DNA of 64,000 bases, taken from positions 61,644,806-61,708,805 of the forward strand of contig NC_065531.1 of NCBI RefSeq assembly GCF_020184175.1, given 5' to 3'. The number at the start of each line of letters is the position of its first letter. Positions within the stretch are counted from its first letter, which is position 1. Below the pieces are notes generated by a model that did not search any database, was not told where the DNA came from, and saw nothing but the letters and a program-made list of their open reading frames with translations. Both the position numbers and the translations under genes were made by a program. The stretch is from Aphis gossypii. Lineage: Eukaryota > Arthropoda > Insecta > Hemiptera > Aphididae. This document shows positions 28,701 to 40,469 of the stretch, piece after piece.

Positions 28701-31700
28701 TATAATTAAACGGTATTCAGTTTTACTAGTCAGTACCTTAATAGGTTAGTTTAAATAATAAAGAATTTGTTTATTTTTGTATATTAATTTATTTTATTTA
28801 TTAAAATTTGTTATCTATATTGCACACAAAATCTAAATCCATAAACCAAAATCGTGGTCAAAGATTAATTTTGTAGAAAATTTAGACCATGCATATTGAC
28901 TAGAAATTTGAAAAAAATGCATAGATCTTTATTTAGTTTTTAAAGTTTAAAGGTATTATATTATATTAATTTATTTTTTAGGATTATATTAATTTAAATA
29001 TCACTTTTAACTGAAATAATTCTAAGTATAAGATATGAAAATATATGTATATAATATAAAACATTTAACTTTATATACATAAAAATAAATAGTTATCATG
29101 TTATTTATAAGTTATGTAAATCTCGAAAGATTTATATTCTTATATCACAGACATATGTTTTGGCTAACTGGGAGTTTTTTATTCAAGTACTTCAATCGCT
29201 TGAAATTACATACATAAACCCATATATATATATATATATATATTTGTATATTATGCTAATTTATTTCAATACACATTTATTAATTATTCTGAATTATGGG
29301 TGCTATTAATGGACAGTTTTCTTTAAATAAGTATAACATTTTATTATAATGCTATCATTAATTATATATAAACGTTTATAATTATTAATACTTATTTTTT
29401 ACATTTTGAAAGAAAAATTATTTTGTGCATAAAATCCAATTTTCAATTTAAATTCTTAATCGATATATTTAATATGAATTCATATGATATACATATTATT
29501 CAATATACTTTGAAGTACGTATTGTAGTTTTGTTCTGTACCGCAGTGACTATATTTTTAATTAGATATTTATTAACTTTAAAGGAAATTAAATTATTGAT
29601 ATTCATTTTTTGTGATCGGTTTATACATTAATATTATATTCAAAATACAACTAAACTATGTAGTTAGTAATAAAAAATTCTCTTGATAATAAAGAATAAC
29701 AACATTAATTTTAAATTATTAAAATGTAATTTAATATAATCTATAAGTAAATGCGCAACTAAAAATATTATAGCATTTTAGCATTATTTTCAACTGCATT
29801 TTTTTGATAGATAATTGATATTTTATTTCGGTCATTGTTTAAATTTAATTTGTTTGGATTATACGCATACCATTTCCATGTCAAATAAAAACATATATAT
29901 TTTTATTAACAATTGATAGTACACTACATTCAATAAACATTAAAAAGTAGTTTTATGAGAAAATAGAGATTGTTGAGACGCTGAGGAGAGTTTCTTTTAA
30001 TTTGATATCAATAACGGTTAGTCAAAAAGTATTGAACTTTTAAGAATATTCTCAGCAGAATTTTGTTTATTAAATATAAATTATACTTAACACGTCCGCA
30101 GATACTATATTACACTGTAGTGATGCCGAAATTTATTTTCAGTTATGTTGTAAAATTATAATTTTTTTACAGATATCTGTTATATATATTTTTTTGTATT
30201 CACAAATATATTAATTAAGTTCAGTAGAATTTATGAAAGAAACTGAAAATATAGATCTTTGGATTGTATGGTTTAGATATAGTGAGTACAGATTTTGATA
30301 TGCATGGTGTTGTTTCTAAGGGGAATGTGTGAAGTTATAGTCTTCCTAATCTTATTATTTTGTTTATCGATTTAAAAAATGATTTGTAAAGAGAGTACTT
30401 AATTTTAAAATTGATAATGTTAAGGGCCCAATATCACGCTTGTTAAATTTTTGAGAATTAAATTATTTATATAAAGCGTATGATGTAAATACAAATTTAC
30501 CTATTTATAAATCTTTATGAATGTAATATAAACATTTTTCACAATCATAAAAATAAATAAATAACGTATAAATAAAAATATAAATAGTAACAGATAAATT
30601 ATTATTAGTATCATATAAAAATATATTATAATGTATTATATATTTTAAAGATTTGGATAATAATATACTTTTCATAGAAAAATAATGTATAGTTCTTTCT
30701 GTATTGGCTTCGTGGACTTAAATACAAGTAATATTATTGTATTTTCTATTTTGATATTTAATTGGATCTTATTTCATGTATGTGAAGTTAGCCCACTCTC
30801 TATGGTGAATCTTCTTAAAATCTTCCTTCCTAATTTGAGAGTTATTTTTAAAATTTTACTAGTCTACTATCAGAATTTTCAATTAAACTCTTTCAAAATG
30901 TTACAATTTGTGAACTTTTGTAATTAAATGTAGTTCTAAAATTAAGGCTTACCTTACCCTAACCCACAGTTTTCTATCTGCTGTTAACTCTAAGTTAATC
31001 ACTAAGTCTAAAATTCAATTTTGCCAGCACTCTTAAACCTAAAGTAGGGTACGGTTTAATCCATTCTTCTTAAAACGCCATCGATATATTTTAAACTAAA
31101 CACAAAATATCTCATTGAGGTTCGTACGACAGTTGTTCACCTATTCGCAAGTACAACTATCGTACACACACTTGTAAAATGTTATGACAGCAATATGCAA
31201 TTCTTGAGGATCCTCGCATACACTGCGGAGCTAGCGTTAAATAATAAAATGTTTTGTTACCTTAATAGGTACATTTTGATTCTCTGGATTGACAATCATC
31301 TGATGCCCCACTAAATTTTACTCAAATTTACAAAATAATACATTTTATATTTTGTTTATGTCGTTAATGTTAAAAATGTACTTAACCTACAGTTAATTTA
31401 GGTTTTAGATTTGCTAGAATATGCAACACATCCATTTCAAGTAATGAGTAATATGGCATTTATATTAAACATTTGTTTAATATTAAAATGGGGATCATGT
31501 ACTTTCTTTTCAAGGTATACGAGGTAATAAATTGTATCATTAGTGAACTAGGTAATATATGATAATACCAATACAATGTATTACCTAAGAATCATGCTAA
31601 ACTAAATATCGATGATAAAATTTATTCCGTATTACAATTTTAATATAAACCCACGGGTTACTTTAGATAATATTGTTATCATTAAATTTGATAATTAGCC

Positions 31701-32098
31701 ATATCACATCAAATAGATTTTAATCCTTTACTTCTATACTCTTTTGTGTTATTTGTTTTATTTTAAATCGGAAATTGCCACTTATAATGAAAAATAGTTC
31801 CGTCGCAAGCATAAAGTAGCAGTAAACAGTATTAATACATCATATATAAATTATAAGTATCTACATGGGACTGGTAACTTATAATTTCGCGTCTTTGAAA
31901 ATTCTATAGGTACTATAAAATACGCTGTATAAGTGTATACCCATTTTTAATACATTCCATCCCCGATACTTGTTTAATAATAAAATATTTTTTTATTATG
32001 GAAATAAATTCTAATTAAAAGATTTGTTGCATATATATATTATATTATATACTTTATCAGTAATTTAAATATAATAATAATATTTTTTTAAATAAAAA
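25746..32098. other. Gene-free AT-rich DNA
   Basis: Six kilobases with no credible coding region. The 80-codon plus frame at 30685-30927 is hydrophobic and A/T-coded, with no codon bias resembling the two real genes. Confidence 0.5.
29222..29245. repeat. (AT)12 microsatellite
   Basis: Twelve uninterrupted AT units, flanked by ordinary AT-rich sequence. Confidence 0.9.
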
Positions 32099-32300
32099 AG
32101 TGGGTAAGTTGGTACTGCTCTGCTGTACATTCGGTGCCGTGTGGATCACTATAATAGATATAATAAGAGTGTTAAATTTGAATCTAATGATAGGTTATAT
32201 AATATATACGAAAAACGATTCTGAACGAAGAGGATTTGTCAGCCTAGAATATAATTTACAATGGTTGGTGAAAAAAGTGGTTTATGTTTTAGATACCTAA
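32099..32300 (+). repeat. Probable aphid interspersed repeat fragment
   Basis: GTGGGTAAGTTGGTACTGCT, GATTCTGAACGAAGAGGATT and TGTCAGCCTAGAATATAA are phrases I recall from a very common aphid repeat. The short reading frame that runs through it (32100-32300) would then be accidental. It lies just upstream of copy 3 of the GGGGTGGTTT family and may be part of the same larger element. This is a memory-based call; no second copy exists in the window. Confidence 0.35.
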
Positions 32301-32437
32301 TGGCCTGAATACACCAAAATTTAAGTTCTTTTATAATTATTGTAAGCCAAACTTATGGAAAATTTTGTATTCATTATTCAACTCTTAGCTACTTATAGAA
32401 AACATTTTATAAATTATACCTACAAAATAATTTGTAA

Positions 32438-32690
32438 GTATTCATGAATTCATGATTTTGACAAATTTTTGTCAACATTTGAACTACAAATGCTAATAAA
32501 AAAAAGTTATTCTCGTTTTTTCTTCGCCTTTTTTTTGTGTTTTTCTATTTTTTTTTGAAAACTGTTGGATAATATTTACTTTTGACCTCTATAATGCACC
32601 AAGGATATTTATTTTACTATCGGAAACCACCCCCGAAATTTGAAATTGAAACACTATTTGTAGTTTTTATAGGTGTTTTGTTGTCACCAT
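32438..32690 (+). repeat. Dispersed repeat family, copy 3
   Basis: On the plus strand it reads TATTCATGAATTCATG, TTTTTGTCAACATTTGAAC, CTAATAAAAAAAA, then TTTGACCTCTATAATGCACC, AAGGATATT, CTATCGGAAACCACCCCCG. This is the inverse orientation of copies 1 and 2. A reading frame at 32582-32800 arises from it and aligns in part with a minus-strand frame of copy 1 (MHQGY...Y.KPP), but it is short. Confidence 0.6.
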
Positions 32691-32799
32691 TCGTATTAGA
32701 TCTAACTGTAGCATCATTTAAGCAATTAATGATTTCAAAAATATTCTCAAAATTAGTTAATAAAAGAATTTTAGAATGTAAAATAACATCAGATACTTA

Positions 32800-33849
32800 A
32801 ACCATTTATAATATATAGATAGGAAGTAAATTATCTCCTCGAAAGAAACCAGATATAAAGATGATTTTTTCAGAGAAATAATTTTGTATTTTAGAGTTTG
32901 AGTACGACCAGAAATTAAACCTAACCTAACTTTTTAATTTTAATTAATATGTTTGTATTTAAAATAATTTATTATATAAGTAATGTGTGTAAATAAAAAA
33001 TAATTTCTAGAAACTGTCATGCAAACAATAAAATAAATATGATATGCCTACATCTGATTGATCTATGTATTAATACAAATAACTGTGTACAGAAATTTTC
33101 ATTAGAGTTACCACATTTAAAAAAATTCTATTCTTACCAGTTTTTCGGGATACGTAACTTCCAATGTAAAAAACAGCAATATATTTTTGTAATAGATAAT
33201 AAATTCAATGCCTTAAACCACATAGGTACTAAAAATATTGAAAACGAGTGTGAGTATTACTGCATTCATGACGAAAATAGTATACACTTAATATTAAAAA
33301 TTGTTAACCTGTATAAACCTATATTTTTTTTTTATTGAATTATTTTACGGACAAGTGTTTTTATTTTTTATGATAAAAACACGGAGAGAAAAGTAGAGAA
33401 AAAATGTTTTACTCAGTGTTTAAATTATTAAATATTATTGTGTATTACAGTAAATATAATAGAATAAAACATGTTTTTTTAAACCTCAGTGGTTGCAGCA
33501 TTTTGTTGATGGCTCTAAGAAATAGTATTAGATCCAACAGGTGGATTTCAGCGGCCTTAAGTAAAAAAAACAAAAATGTATTAGATACATTAGATAACGA
33601 TTTGAAGTTGTTGAGAAATAACTTAAATAACGGTATGCATTTAAATAATATAAATTATATAATAATGATGTGAATGGTGCAATAACAATATAGTAGGTAC
33701 ATCGCCAAATCGTCAATAACATGTGATGACTGTTATTAACCACCTGATTATCTTTACGGTAAAGGCTGCAAATACAATAATATTGCACCTAAATTATAAA
33801 CAGCACTTACTGTTATCATAATATTATTAAAATATCCAATTGGAAATCG
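32800..33849. other. AT-rich DNA with two unassigned plus-strand reading frames
   Basis: Frames of 99 codons (33039-33338) and 89 codons (33404-33673) follow each other. They use A/T third positions, match nothing I know and could be chance or transposon residue. No start context, splice sites or poly-A arrangement favours them. Confidence 0.35.
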
Positions 33850-34488
33850 GCGCCTTTTTTTGGCGGGGTGGATTGGAGGTACGAGTCGGTTAGTCTGTGG
33901 TGGTGGCCGAGACTATGGTGGTGGTATCGCTGTTATCTGTGCGTCTGACCGACGACTACGGCTATATCTACTACGACACGTTCAGTCGACGCTTCGTAGC
34001 ACAACGCAACGCCTGCAAGTTCACAACTACTGTTGAGACTCACCAAAAAAAAATCTGACGACCGTCCGCCATGGTTCGGTTAATCAGTGTCCGATACAAT
34101 ATGATGGCTGCATTACTGTGATTTATTTTATTTTTTTATTGTTCATCGATCTCGTTTAAATAATATACAGACCAATATTATAATTTCTCAATTAAAATAC
34201 AACATTTTTTCGTCAAACGAAATAAACTAGCTTCACTTTTTTTTTCGATTTCAAATCTCTCGACCCGCACAAACATCACAAGGGTTACCACATCAACGTT
34301 GTTATTTTAATTATTATCAATATTCTGATGAAAACAGAAACGATACAGTAACCTGAGGACAATATAATATAATATACGCTATATCATTATTATTACTGCT
34401 GTCGTTTGAACTTGCATTGAATCATTCAAACTGTATTGCGATCAGAAGCTCCGCACGCCGGCCGAAAAAACGGACACCATATTGCAGT
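33850..34488 (+). other. Candidate non-coding first exon or promoter region of the PPP1R3-type gene
   Basis: This block is clearly richer in C, G and CpG than its surroundings and ends at a strong donor, ATTGCA followed by GTAAGTAT at 34489. It is the nearest block with these properties upstream of the acceptor at 37916 on the same strand. It contains a 47-codon ORF (33915-34058) that could act as an upstream ORF. Joining 34488 to 37917 gives no in-frame ATG before 37969, so the exon would be leader only. The transcription start is not identifiable. A second GTAAGG donor at 34626 and an acceptor-like TTTTCTACAG at 35343 leave room for alternative leaders. Confidence 0.35.
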
Positions 34489-37400
34489 AAGTATTTTTTT
34501 ATTTTTTTATTTTTTTTTTATCGAAATCGTTTATGTAAACGTAATATATTATTTATTATTAGGCTCGTTTCGTTTTTGGGAGAAACTTCCCGCAAACGGC
34601 AGCTAGTAGGAAATCCCGCCGTTTCGTAAGGCCGAGATTATTTCAGTTAGGGAAAAATAATTTAATTTTAGAAATCGATTCCACGCATTCATGCATAATA
34701 TCGATTTTAATCTTCAGTGCGTCTGTAGGTTCGCGACGATTATTATACGTATTTTTATCGCATCGTTAGGTACGCACGAGCTACGAATCATAATATAATA
34801 ATTACATCAATTTAATGTAATTAAATTATGATATATTTTTATCGTTATTATTAAAGTTATTGTCATATCTCATATTCTGCTGTGCTCTCTCAGCTCTCGC
34901 CGAGACCGCCGAAATACCTCACGTAGGCGACTATTCGATAAACGCGCGTCATCTTTCGACCTTATAATATATATAATATATTGTTTGGCACTGGTCCGAG
35001 TTTATTTTCGGCCGTGATCTTTTGGCGAAGGGCAAAATGATGGGGGGACTTTTTATTCTGTTTTCCCCTCGACTATAGTTTTTGTAGTTCGAGTGGGAGC
35101 TATAAGACAATCTCGTTTTTGATACTTTTGGCACATTATCCTTGTATGTACGTGATTACGTGACTAGCAAATATTAATAATTCGAGCACTTTTCTTTTTA
35201 ATCTGCGTTTTAAGTAGAAAACAACGAGAGAAAACGGACCGTGTTCCGCAATCAAACCGCCTTTGTCCTAAACGTATAGGGACGTATATTTGTTCAGTTA
35301 TGTATTTTCGCTGTTTTAAATGTTCGTGGTCGGTTTTCTACAGGTCATCTGGTTAGTGGTCATCTGGTATCGGTTAGTGATAGAGTAGAATGAACGCGCA
35401 CCATCGGAGATCCATGATGAGTGTCAGGTGCCAAGCGTTGGTTCCGGACGTCACGGTTCTCCACCTCCGCGAAGCTGAATCCACTTTTAAGCATTAGACA
35501 GCTATATTATTGCAATTAAAAAAATTAATAATATAACACATTTTCCAGTAATCTAGTTTTACCTAGAAAGCATCATCTTCACCTGGTAATCATATCACTA
35601 TTAATTGTTTATCTTATAATATTGCAAGTATCTACTATAATATAATACTACGTCATGTCCATTGCATGTATATTTTAACGGATATTTTGTTTGCTTTTTG
35701 ACACTTACTTCTTGTCATATTCCAACTTCTGATGGCTTTTACCTATAGTGATGCAAATACTATTTTAATTCCAAATTTAAATCTTCTTGTTTTTACTTTT
35801 TATATGATCCTTTTTTATATAATTTAAGAAATACACATAAAAACAAATATAAATAGGTACATAATATTGTTCGAACACTTATCTTTTCATATAAGATACA
35901 AATATATAGATTCTTAGCTGCTGACCATTATTTTTTAACAAAACAATAGTAAAATGTGTTTAATTTTTAAAATATTATGTTTTAATGTGTATAGCTAAGC
36001 TGATAACTACATTTTAGCACGAAAAAAACCTTATACATATTAGTTATCATAATCATAGTTATGACTTATTATTTAATTATATGTAGCATTAATAAACCAT
36101 CAGCTTTATAAAGCTAGCCTAGGTCATGCATTTTCAGCACGGAGGTTTGTGTGCCTTTATCTGGACAGCCTTTAACCCAAAATAATGAATATTCTATACA
36201 TTGATTAAAATGTTTTAATAATAATTATGATAGATGATAATTAAATGTGTTTTTAATACAAGTTTTACTGTCAGATAAAAATAAAACATTTTAATTTATG
36301 TATAATAGTCAATAGGTAGATAGGTACTTAAAAAAAACCCATGTATGTATTGCACATATTTTGTTTAGTAACTTGAAATGTTTCGTTCATGTAAGAAATT
36401 AGTTTTTGGAAACATATAATGTTGATATGGATAAAATTATGTTAATATGGCTGTAAAATATTTAAAAAATATTTGTATTGTATTTACACTAGTTAATTTT
36501 TTTTATAAATGTCATTATATCTATAAATAAATATCACTATAGAATAGTATAATTATTAATTATTATCATATACTACAGTATACACTATACATATTGTAAT
36601 TAATCAAGTACTTTGTAGGAAAAAATCTTCAAAATTTTATAGGTTTCATTGAAATAATAAAGTCAATTGGAAATAATTAAAAAAAAAAATTATATTCACA
36701 TAAAGTTATCTATGATTTAAGTAATTATCAGCTTGTTTTATTATATCAACCACACAAATGAACTTGCTTCGTATTGATAATAGTTTCATATTTGACCTTT
36801 GAATCTTTAGTTCTATGAACATTCATTCGAATGGATGCTCAAGATATATTATGTGTTATCGTTAAGTTATTACCTTTTAGTAAAAGGCACTATATAAATA
36901 ACATTAGTGTTATTTTTAGATAGCTCAACAAATTAAATACAATACTGATAATTTTTTGCATAAGAATTATTTTTTATCGGCGCTAATTAAAATTAAATAC
37001 AAATGTAAATAATGCATGGCCTATTATTGGTTTGACGGAACAAAAGCAATTGACATTCTTGTATTTTATGCATAATTTATTTGCTTATTAGTTATGAATT
37101 CAAAACAAATTAAGGGGAAAAAATTTTCCATGAATCTTTAATGTAACAATGAGTGTTAGTACGATGATCTAGGTATTTTCTTTAATAATTTTTATTTTTG
37201 AGGTATTTCACTGAAAAATAAGATTTTATAAAATGCTTTAAGATGCTATTATTGCTGTTCAAATATTTCATGTCTCTATAACAATTAATTATTTTTGAGC
37301 TTTTGCATCCATCATTGGGTTGAATATTTGCACGAGATGTTTGAACGTGCGGCTTCGCATGTTCTAATTAGGGTGAAATTTTTTTCTCGGGTCTTACTTT

Positions 37401-37916
37401 TACAGTATTATTGTTGAACGTCATTGTGTCGATGTGCCATTATTGGTGGTATCGCTAATTATTGGTGTTGCTAACATTATTGTATTTGTGAAAGTATTAA
37501 TGATTATGTATTTATTTTGAATTTTCTGTTTGCTAGAATTTCCAGGACTCTATATAAGTGTAACAAATTAACATTTTAGCGGTCCGTAAACTGCAGCAGC
37601 GCCTGCCCGCCATCGATGCGTGGCCTCTATGTACTTTAAGGTCTCCGCACACATATTACTATATATGTGTATATAGGGTGTTTGATCGTGTGTTGTTTGT
37701 GCTCACATACATCCGATATGTGGTATCCTCGACGGATATGTCCCTCTATTAATACTCGTAAAACTTGTATTACGCGTATCTAAAAAAATTATATTACATT
37801 AATGTTTACAATATCATGATTATACACCATAGTTTACATTATTTACCCTCTTTTTCTGTGTATTATAAGATCGTCAATAAAATGTGTTCGCCGCTGTTGT
37901 TTTTGTTCGCTTATAG
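34489..37916 (+). other. Probable 5' intron or upstream region of the PPP1R3-type gene
   Basis: If the first exon ends at 34488, this is its first intron. The part to about 35500 is GC-richer than average and includes a 35-codon ORF at 35390-35497 preceded by a pyrimidine tract and a duplicated GTCATCTGGT...TTAGTG word. From 35500 to 37300 it is plain AT-rich sequence in which I see nothing. The stretch 37300-37700 is richer in G and C again and includes an acceptor-like ACATTTTAG at 37579 followed by about 60 bases that could be another short leader exon. Confidence 0.35.
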
Positions 37917-37968
37917 GTACCAAAGTCCACGTAGATCGCCCTCAGTCATCACCACAACAGCCACCAAC
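37917..37968 (+). other. 5' untranslated part of the first coding exon
   Basis: A pyrimidine-rich tract ending CGCTTATAG (AG at 37915-37916) is a good acceptor, so the coding exon probably begins at 37917 with 52 untranslated bases before the ATG at 37969. An open frame continues leftward through the acceptor to 37765, but that part has the composition of intron and is not likely to be translated. Confidence 0.65.
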
Positions 37969-38334
37969 ATGTTAACCGAATGTTGCGACGTCATGGTGGC
38001 GCACAGCCCGCCGATCTACAGCGGACCGCAACAAGATCAGCTGTCCGTACTCTACCAGAACTTTCGGTTGGTCGTGAACCAGAAGCAACAATCGCCGTTG
38101 TCGGTGCGCCGATCGTCCTTTTCGCCAACTCGGTCGGACGACAGACAGTTGATGGTGGCCAATTTGCCAAACTCCAGCAAGCCCCGCAGACCATGTCTCG
38201 TGATTAGGGCCGATTCAGAGGGTAGCATAGGATCGTCGTCGGGTTCGTCATCAGACGAGAACGAGCCGTCCAGTCCGATCCGAAGAAAGAAGAAAGTCGT
38301 CTTCGCTGACGACCGAGGCCTATCGCTGACTCAA
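37969..38334 (+). CDS. PPP1R3: PPP1R3-type glycogen-targeting PP1 regulatory subunit, first coding exon (residues 1-122)
   Basis: This exon encodes the N-terminal half of a 377-residue protein phosphatase 1 regulatory subunit 3 homologue. The family tethers PP1 catalytic subunit to glycogen in the cytosol. The start is the ATG at 37969: it has A at -3, it is the first in-frame ATG after a pyrimidine-rich AG acceptor (exon begins 37917), and the next residues contain AHSPP, which resembles the N-terminus of vertebrate PPP1R3C. Residues around 80-87 contain KPRRPC, similar to a short block in PPP1R3B. A serine/acidic patch (about 90-104) precedes the basic PP1-docking motif KKKVVFADDRGLSLTQ, with KVVF at 109-112 fitting RVxF. 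The exon ends at a GTAAGT donor (38335) in phase 0. Which vertebrate paralogue (3B, 3C, 3D or 3E) is closest cannot be settled by eye; Drosophila Gbs-70E and Gbs-76A belong to the same family. Confidence 0.93.
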
Positions 38335-39701
38335 GTAAGTGACACTCATCTGTAGTTTAACAACATTATAGTTTAGTCCTAACGTATGAAGCGTACATAA
38401 CATAATATTTTTACAAGTTATCCTCGAAGAATTCGTATTTTTAACTAGGGTTATATACTAAGGTATAACTACTATATGCGGTGTCTATGATAGGTATTTT
38501 ATTTTGTGACGAGTGACTAGACTTATAGTAAATAGTATATATTATATATTATAACTATTAAAAGCAATTTATTTCGGACTACTCGACATACCTACGTGCC
38601 ATCAGTTAAATATAATATTATCATTATTATAAATTTAATACAACATTACGATTACGTTGTACCTATATAATATTGCAATTAAGTCGTAACTTGTAGGTTA
38701 TCTATCAGTATATTTCGGATGTTGTGTGTCGTTGAATACGATGACCCGAAACTCGTATGGTAGTACAAGTGTGGTACGTGTGGTGTATTATATCAGTACG
38801 ATATAAATAATTATGTACAAGACGTGATTTTCTTTAAATAGTGTAATCGTCTTGTCGTTTCATCAAACATAGTTACTCTACAAAGTCTACATACTCTACA
38901 AAACAGTCGACGGCTATCAGCTAATAATGTATAATATTCTCATTATCTTAACAGTTCGAGGTGATTAGGGTATTGAATAATAATCAGTAGACATCATTTA
39001 TTACTTCGGTAAGCTATACACGCAGGTACTTACTGTACTAAGACTGTTATATAAAATTATCGCAATTGCCTGTTAGAGGTTTGTGACTTATAACGCATAG
39101 CTCAGCGGAAGTCATTCTTTACGTTACTCTATAGCGTCGTTCCATTGCAGCTAACGTGCGATAATAATTTCATAAAATAATATTTTGTTCAATGTTTTAA
39201 TAAAATACGAAATAGGAAAAAATTTGAACAATACTTGTATGTGATACAGTATCACAGTAATATAAATTAAAGTTATATTCATATTATATAATTTAAGATG
39301 TCTACATATTACAATGTAAGAATCCCAATCCCTATGAGATATTTTACAGTTTAGTGTGTATTATCATTTTTTTGATAAAAAAATTCATAATTTTCATTCA
39401 TTTCAAACTACTTTTGGATCTGTATGGTTATCTAATTATAAATGAAATATATGACCAATTTTTTGAAATAATGTTTTAACAATTCGTTTGAGAGTGAATA
39501 AAAAAAAAAAATAGAAATTTCCTTCTCAATATAGATACTCAGGTCTCTCTCTGTAATCGAATAGAGGTTTGGTTGAAAATTGTGAGCTGAACAAGTATCA
39601 AGTGTATACAGTGATACTTCTTCTACCAATTTGATAAAAATAAACTTAAAATATTAAAAAACTACCTAACCTAACGTACCTATAATGTTTTTTGCTCGCA
39701 G
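38335..39701 (+). other. Intron between the two coding exons of the PPP1R3-type gene
   Basis: The donor is GTAAGT directly after the CAA codon and the acceptor is a T-rich tract ending TTTGCTCGCAG. The intron is 1,367 bases, phase 0 and AT-rich. Without removing it the first exon would stop four codons after VSDTHL, well short of the carbohydrate-binding domain. No other coding potential is seen inside; a minus-strand open frame at 39432-39629 looks like chance. Confidence 0.92.
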
Positions 39702-40469
39702 GTGCGATTGATGAACGAACCGTCGAACCAGCCACCGAAACTGATGACCACCAAACCGTACTTTCAGAACCTGACCCAATCGGGCGCGTCATCGTCGTCA
39801 TCGTTCCTCCAAGCGGACGCCGCCGGGGGTAAGTGCTCCAGGTCGTCGGCCGCGGCGGCCGCCGATCAGTTACCGCCGCAGTGGAACCTCAGATTCTCGC
39901 AGCCGGCTTCCAGCTACGTGGACTTCCGGAAACGGTTGGACACGGACAACGTGTCGCTGGAGAACGTGATCGTCCGGTCGCCGGACCGGAGGATCGTGGG
40001 CACGGTCAAGGTGCGCAACCTGTCCTACGACAAGGACGTGTTCATCAGGTCCACGCACGACCGGTGGGCCGATCACGCGGACACGCCGTGCATGTACGTG
40101 CAGAACAACGCCATGTCGACCGCGGCCACCGGTCCCGCGCCCAACGTCGCGGCCATCTACGACACGTTCTCGTTCCAGTTGCCGCTGCCCGTCCACGCCG
40201 CGTCCATGGAGTTCGCCGTGTGCTACAGGAGTTCGGATTTCGAGTGTTGGGACAACAACGACGGCCTCAACTATTGCGTGTCCGTGGGCAGCCCGTCCAA
40301 CGGGGCCCCGCTGCCGCCGCAACAGCTGCAGTCCACGCTGTCGCCCGTCCTGGTCGCCGACTTCGATCACCACGCGAAGCAGCCCGTCCACTACTTCGGC
40401 GCCCAGTCCAGGCAGAACTCGTGGTCCGGTTGGCGCGACCAGAAAACCGACGTTTTCGCGTACTGGTGA
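39702..40469 (+). CDS. PPP1R3: PPP1R3-type glycogen-targeting PP1 regulatory subunit, last coding exon with CBM21 domain (residues 123-377)
   Basis: The exon starts after the acceptor TTTTTTGCTCGCAG (AG at 39700-39701) and reads VRLMNEPSNQPPKL, continuing the conserved family stretch that follows the RVxF motif. A Ser/Ala-rich low-complexity segment (about residues 150-178) leads into a CBM21 carbohydrate-binding module (about 183-316). Visible hallmarks are GTVKVRNLSYDKDVFIRS, RWADH, YDTFSFQLPLP, MEFAVCYR and the signature WDNNDGLNY at 305-313, which in the family contacts glycogen and glycogen synthase. The tail to YW and TGA at 40467-40469 has no recognised domain. Third positions are strongly G/C, unlike the flanks. 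The loop between RWADH and YDTF is a little longer, and rich in Ala and Asn, than I expect for vertebrate homologues. No transmembrane anchor is seen, so this is unlike PPP1R3A. The exon also carries long overlapping ORFs in another plus frame and on the minus strand, which look like composition artefacts. Confidence 0.95.
   Translation: MRLMNEPSNQPPKLMTTKPYFQNLTQSGASSSSSFLQADAAGGKCSRSSAAAAADQLPPQWNLRFSQPASSYVDFRKRLDTDNVSLENVIVRSPDRRIVGTVKVRNLSYDKDVFIRSTHDRWADHADTPCMYVQNNAMSTAATGPAPNVAAIYDTFSFQLPLPVHAASMEFAVCYRSSDFECWDNNDGLNYCVSVGSPSNGAPLPPQQLQSTLSPVLVADFDHHAKQPVHYFGAQSRQNSWSGWRDQKTDVFAYW

Noticed and set aside
29222..29245. (AT)n tract as a possible origin or matrix attachment site
   Set aside because: Such tracts are common in this AT-rich DNA and nothing else marks it as functional.
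33039..33673. Two consecutive plus-strand ORFs of 99 and 89 codons
   Set aside because: A/T-coded, no recognisable motif and no transcription signals; kept only as unassigned frames in the region description.
37579..37640. Short GC-rich segment after ACATTTTAG that could be a coding exon
   Set aside because: One frame stops within 20 codons, another is open but has no start and no convincing donor; at most an alternative leader.
37765..37968. N-terminal extension of the PPP1R3-type frame from an ATG at 37765
   Set aside because: It runs through a good acceptor (AG at 37915-37916), is AT-coded, and lacks family similarity; the ATG at 37969 matches the known N-terminus better.
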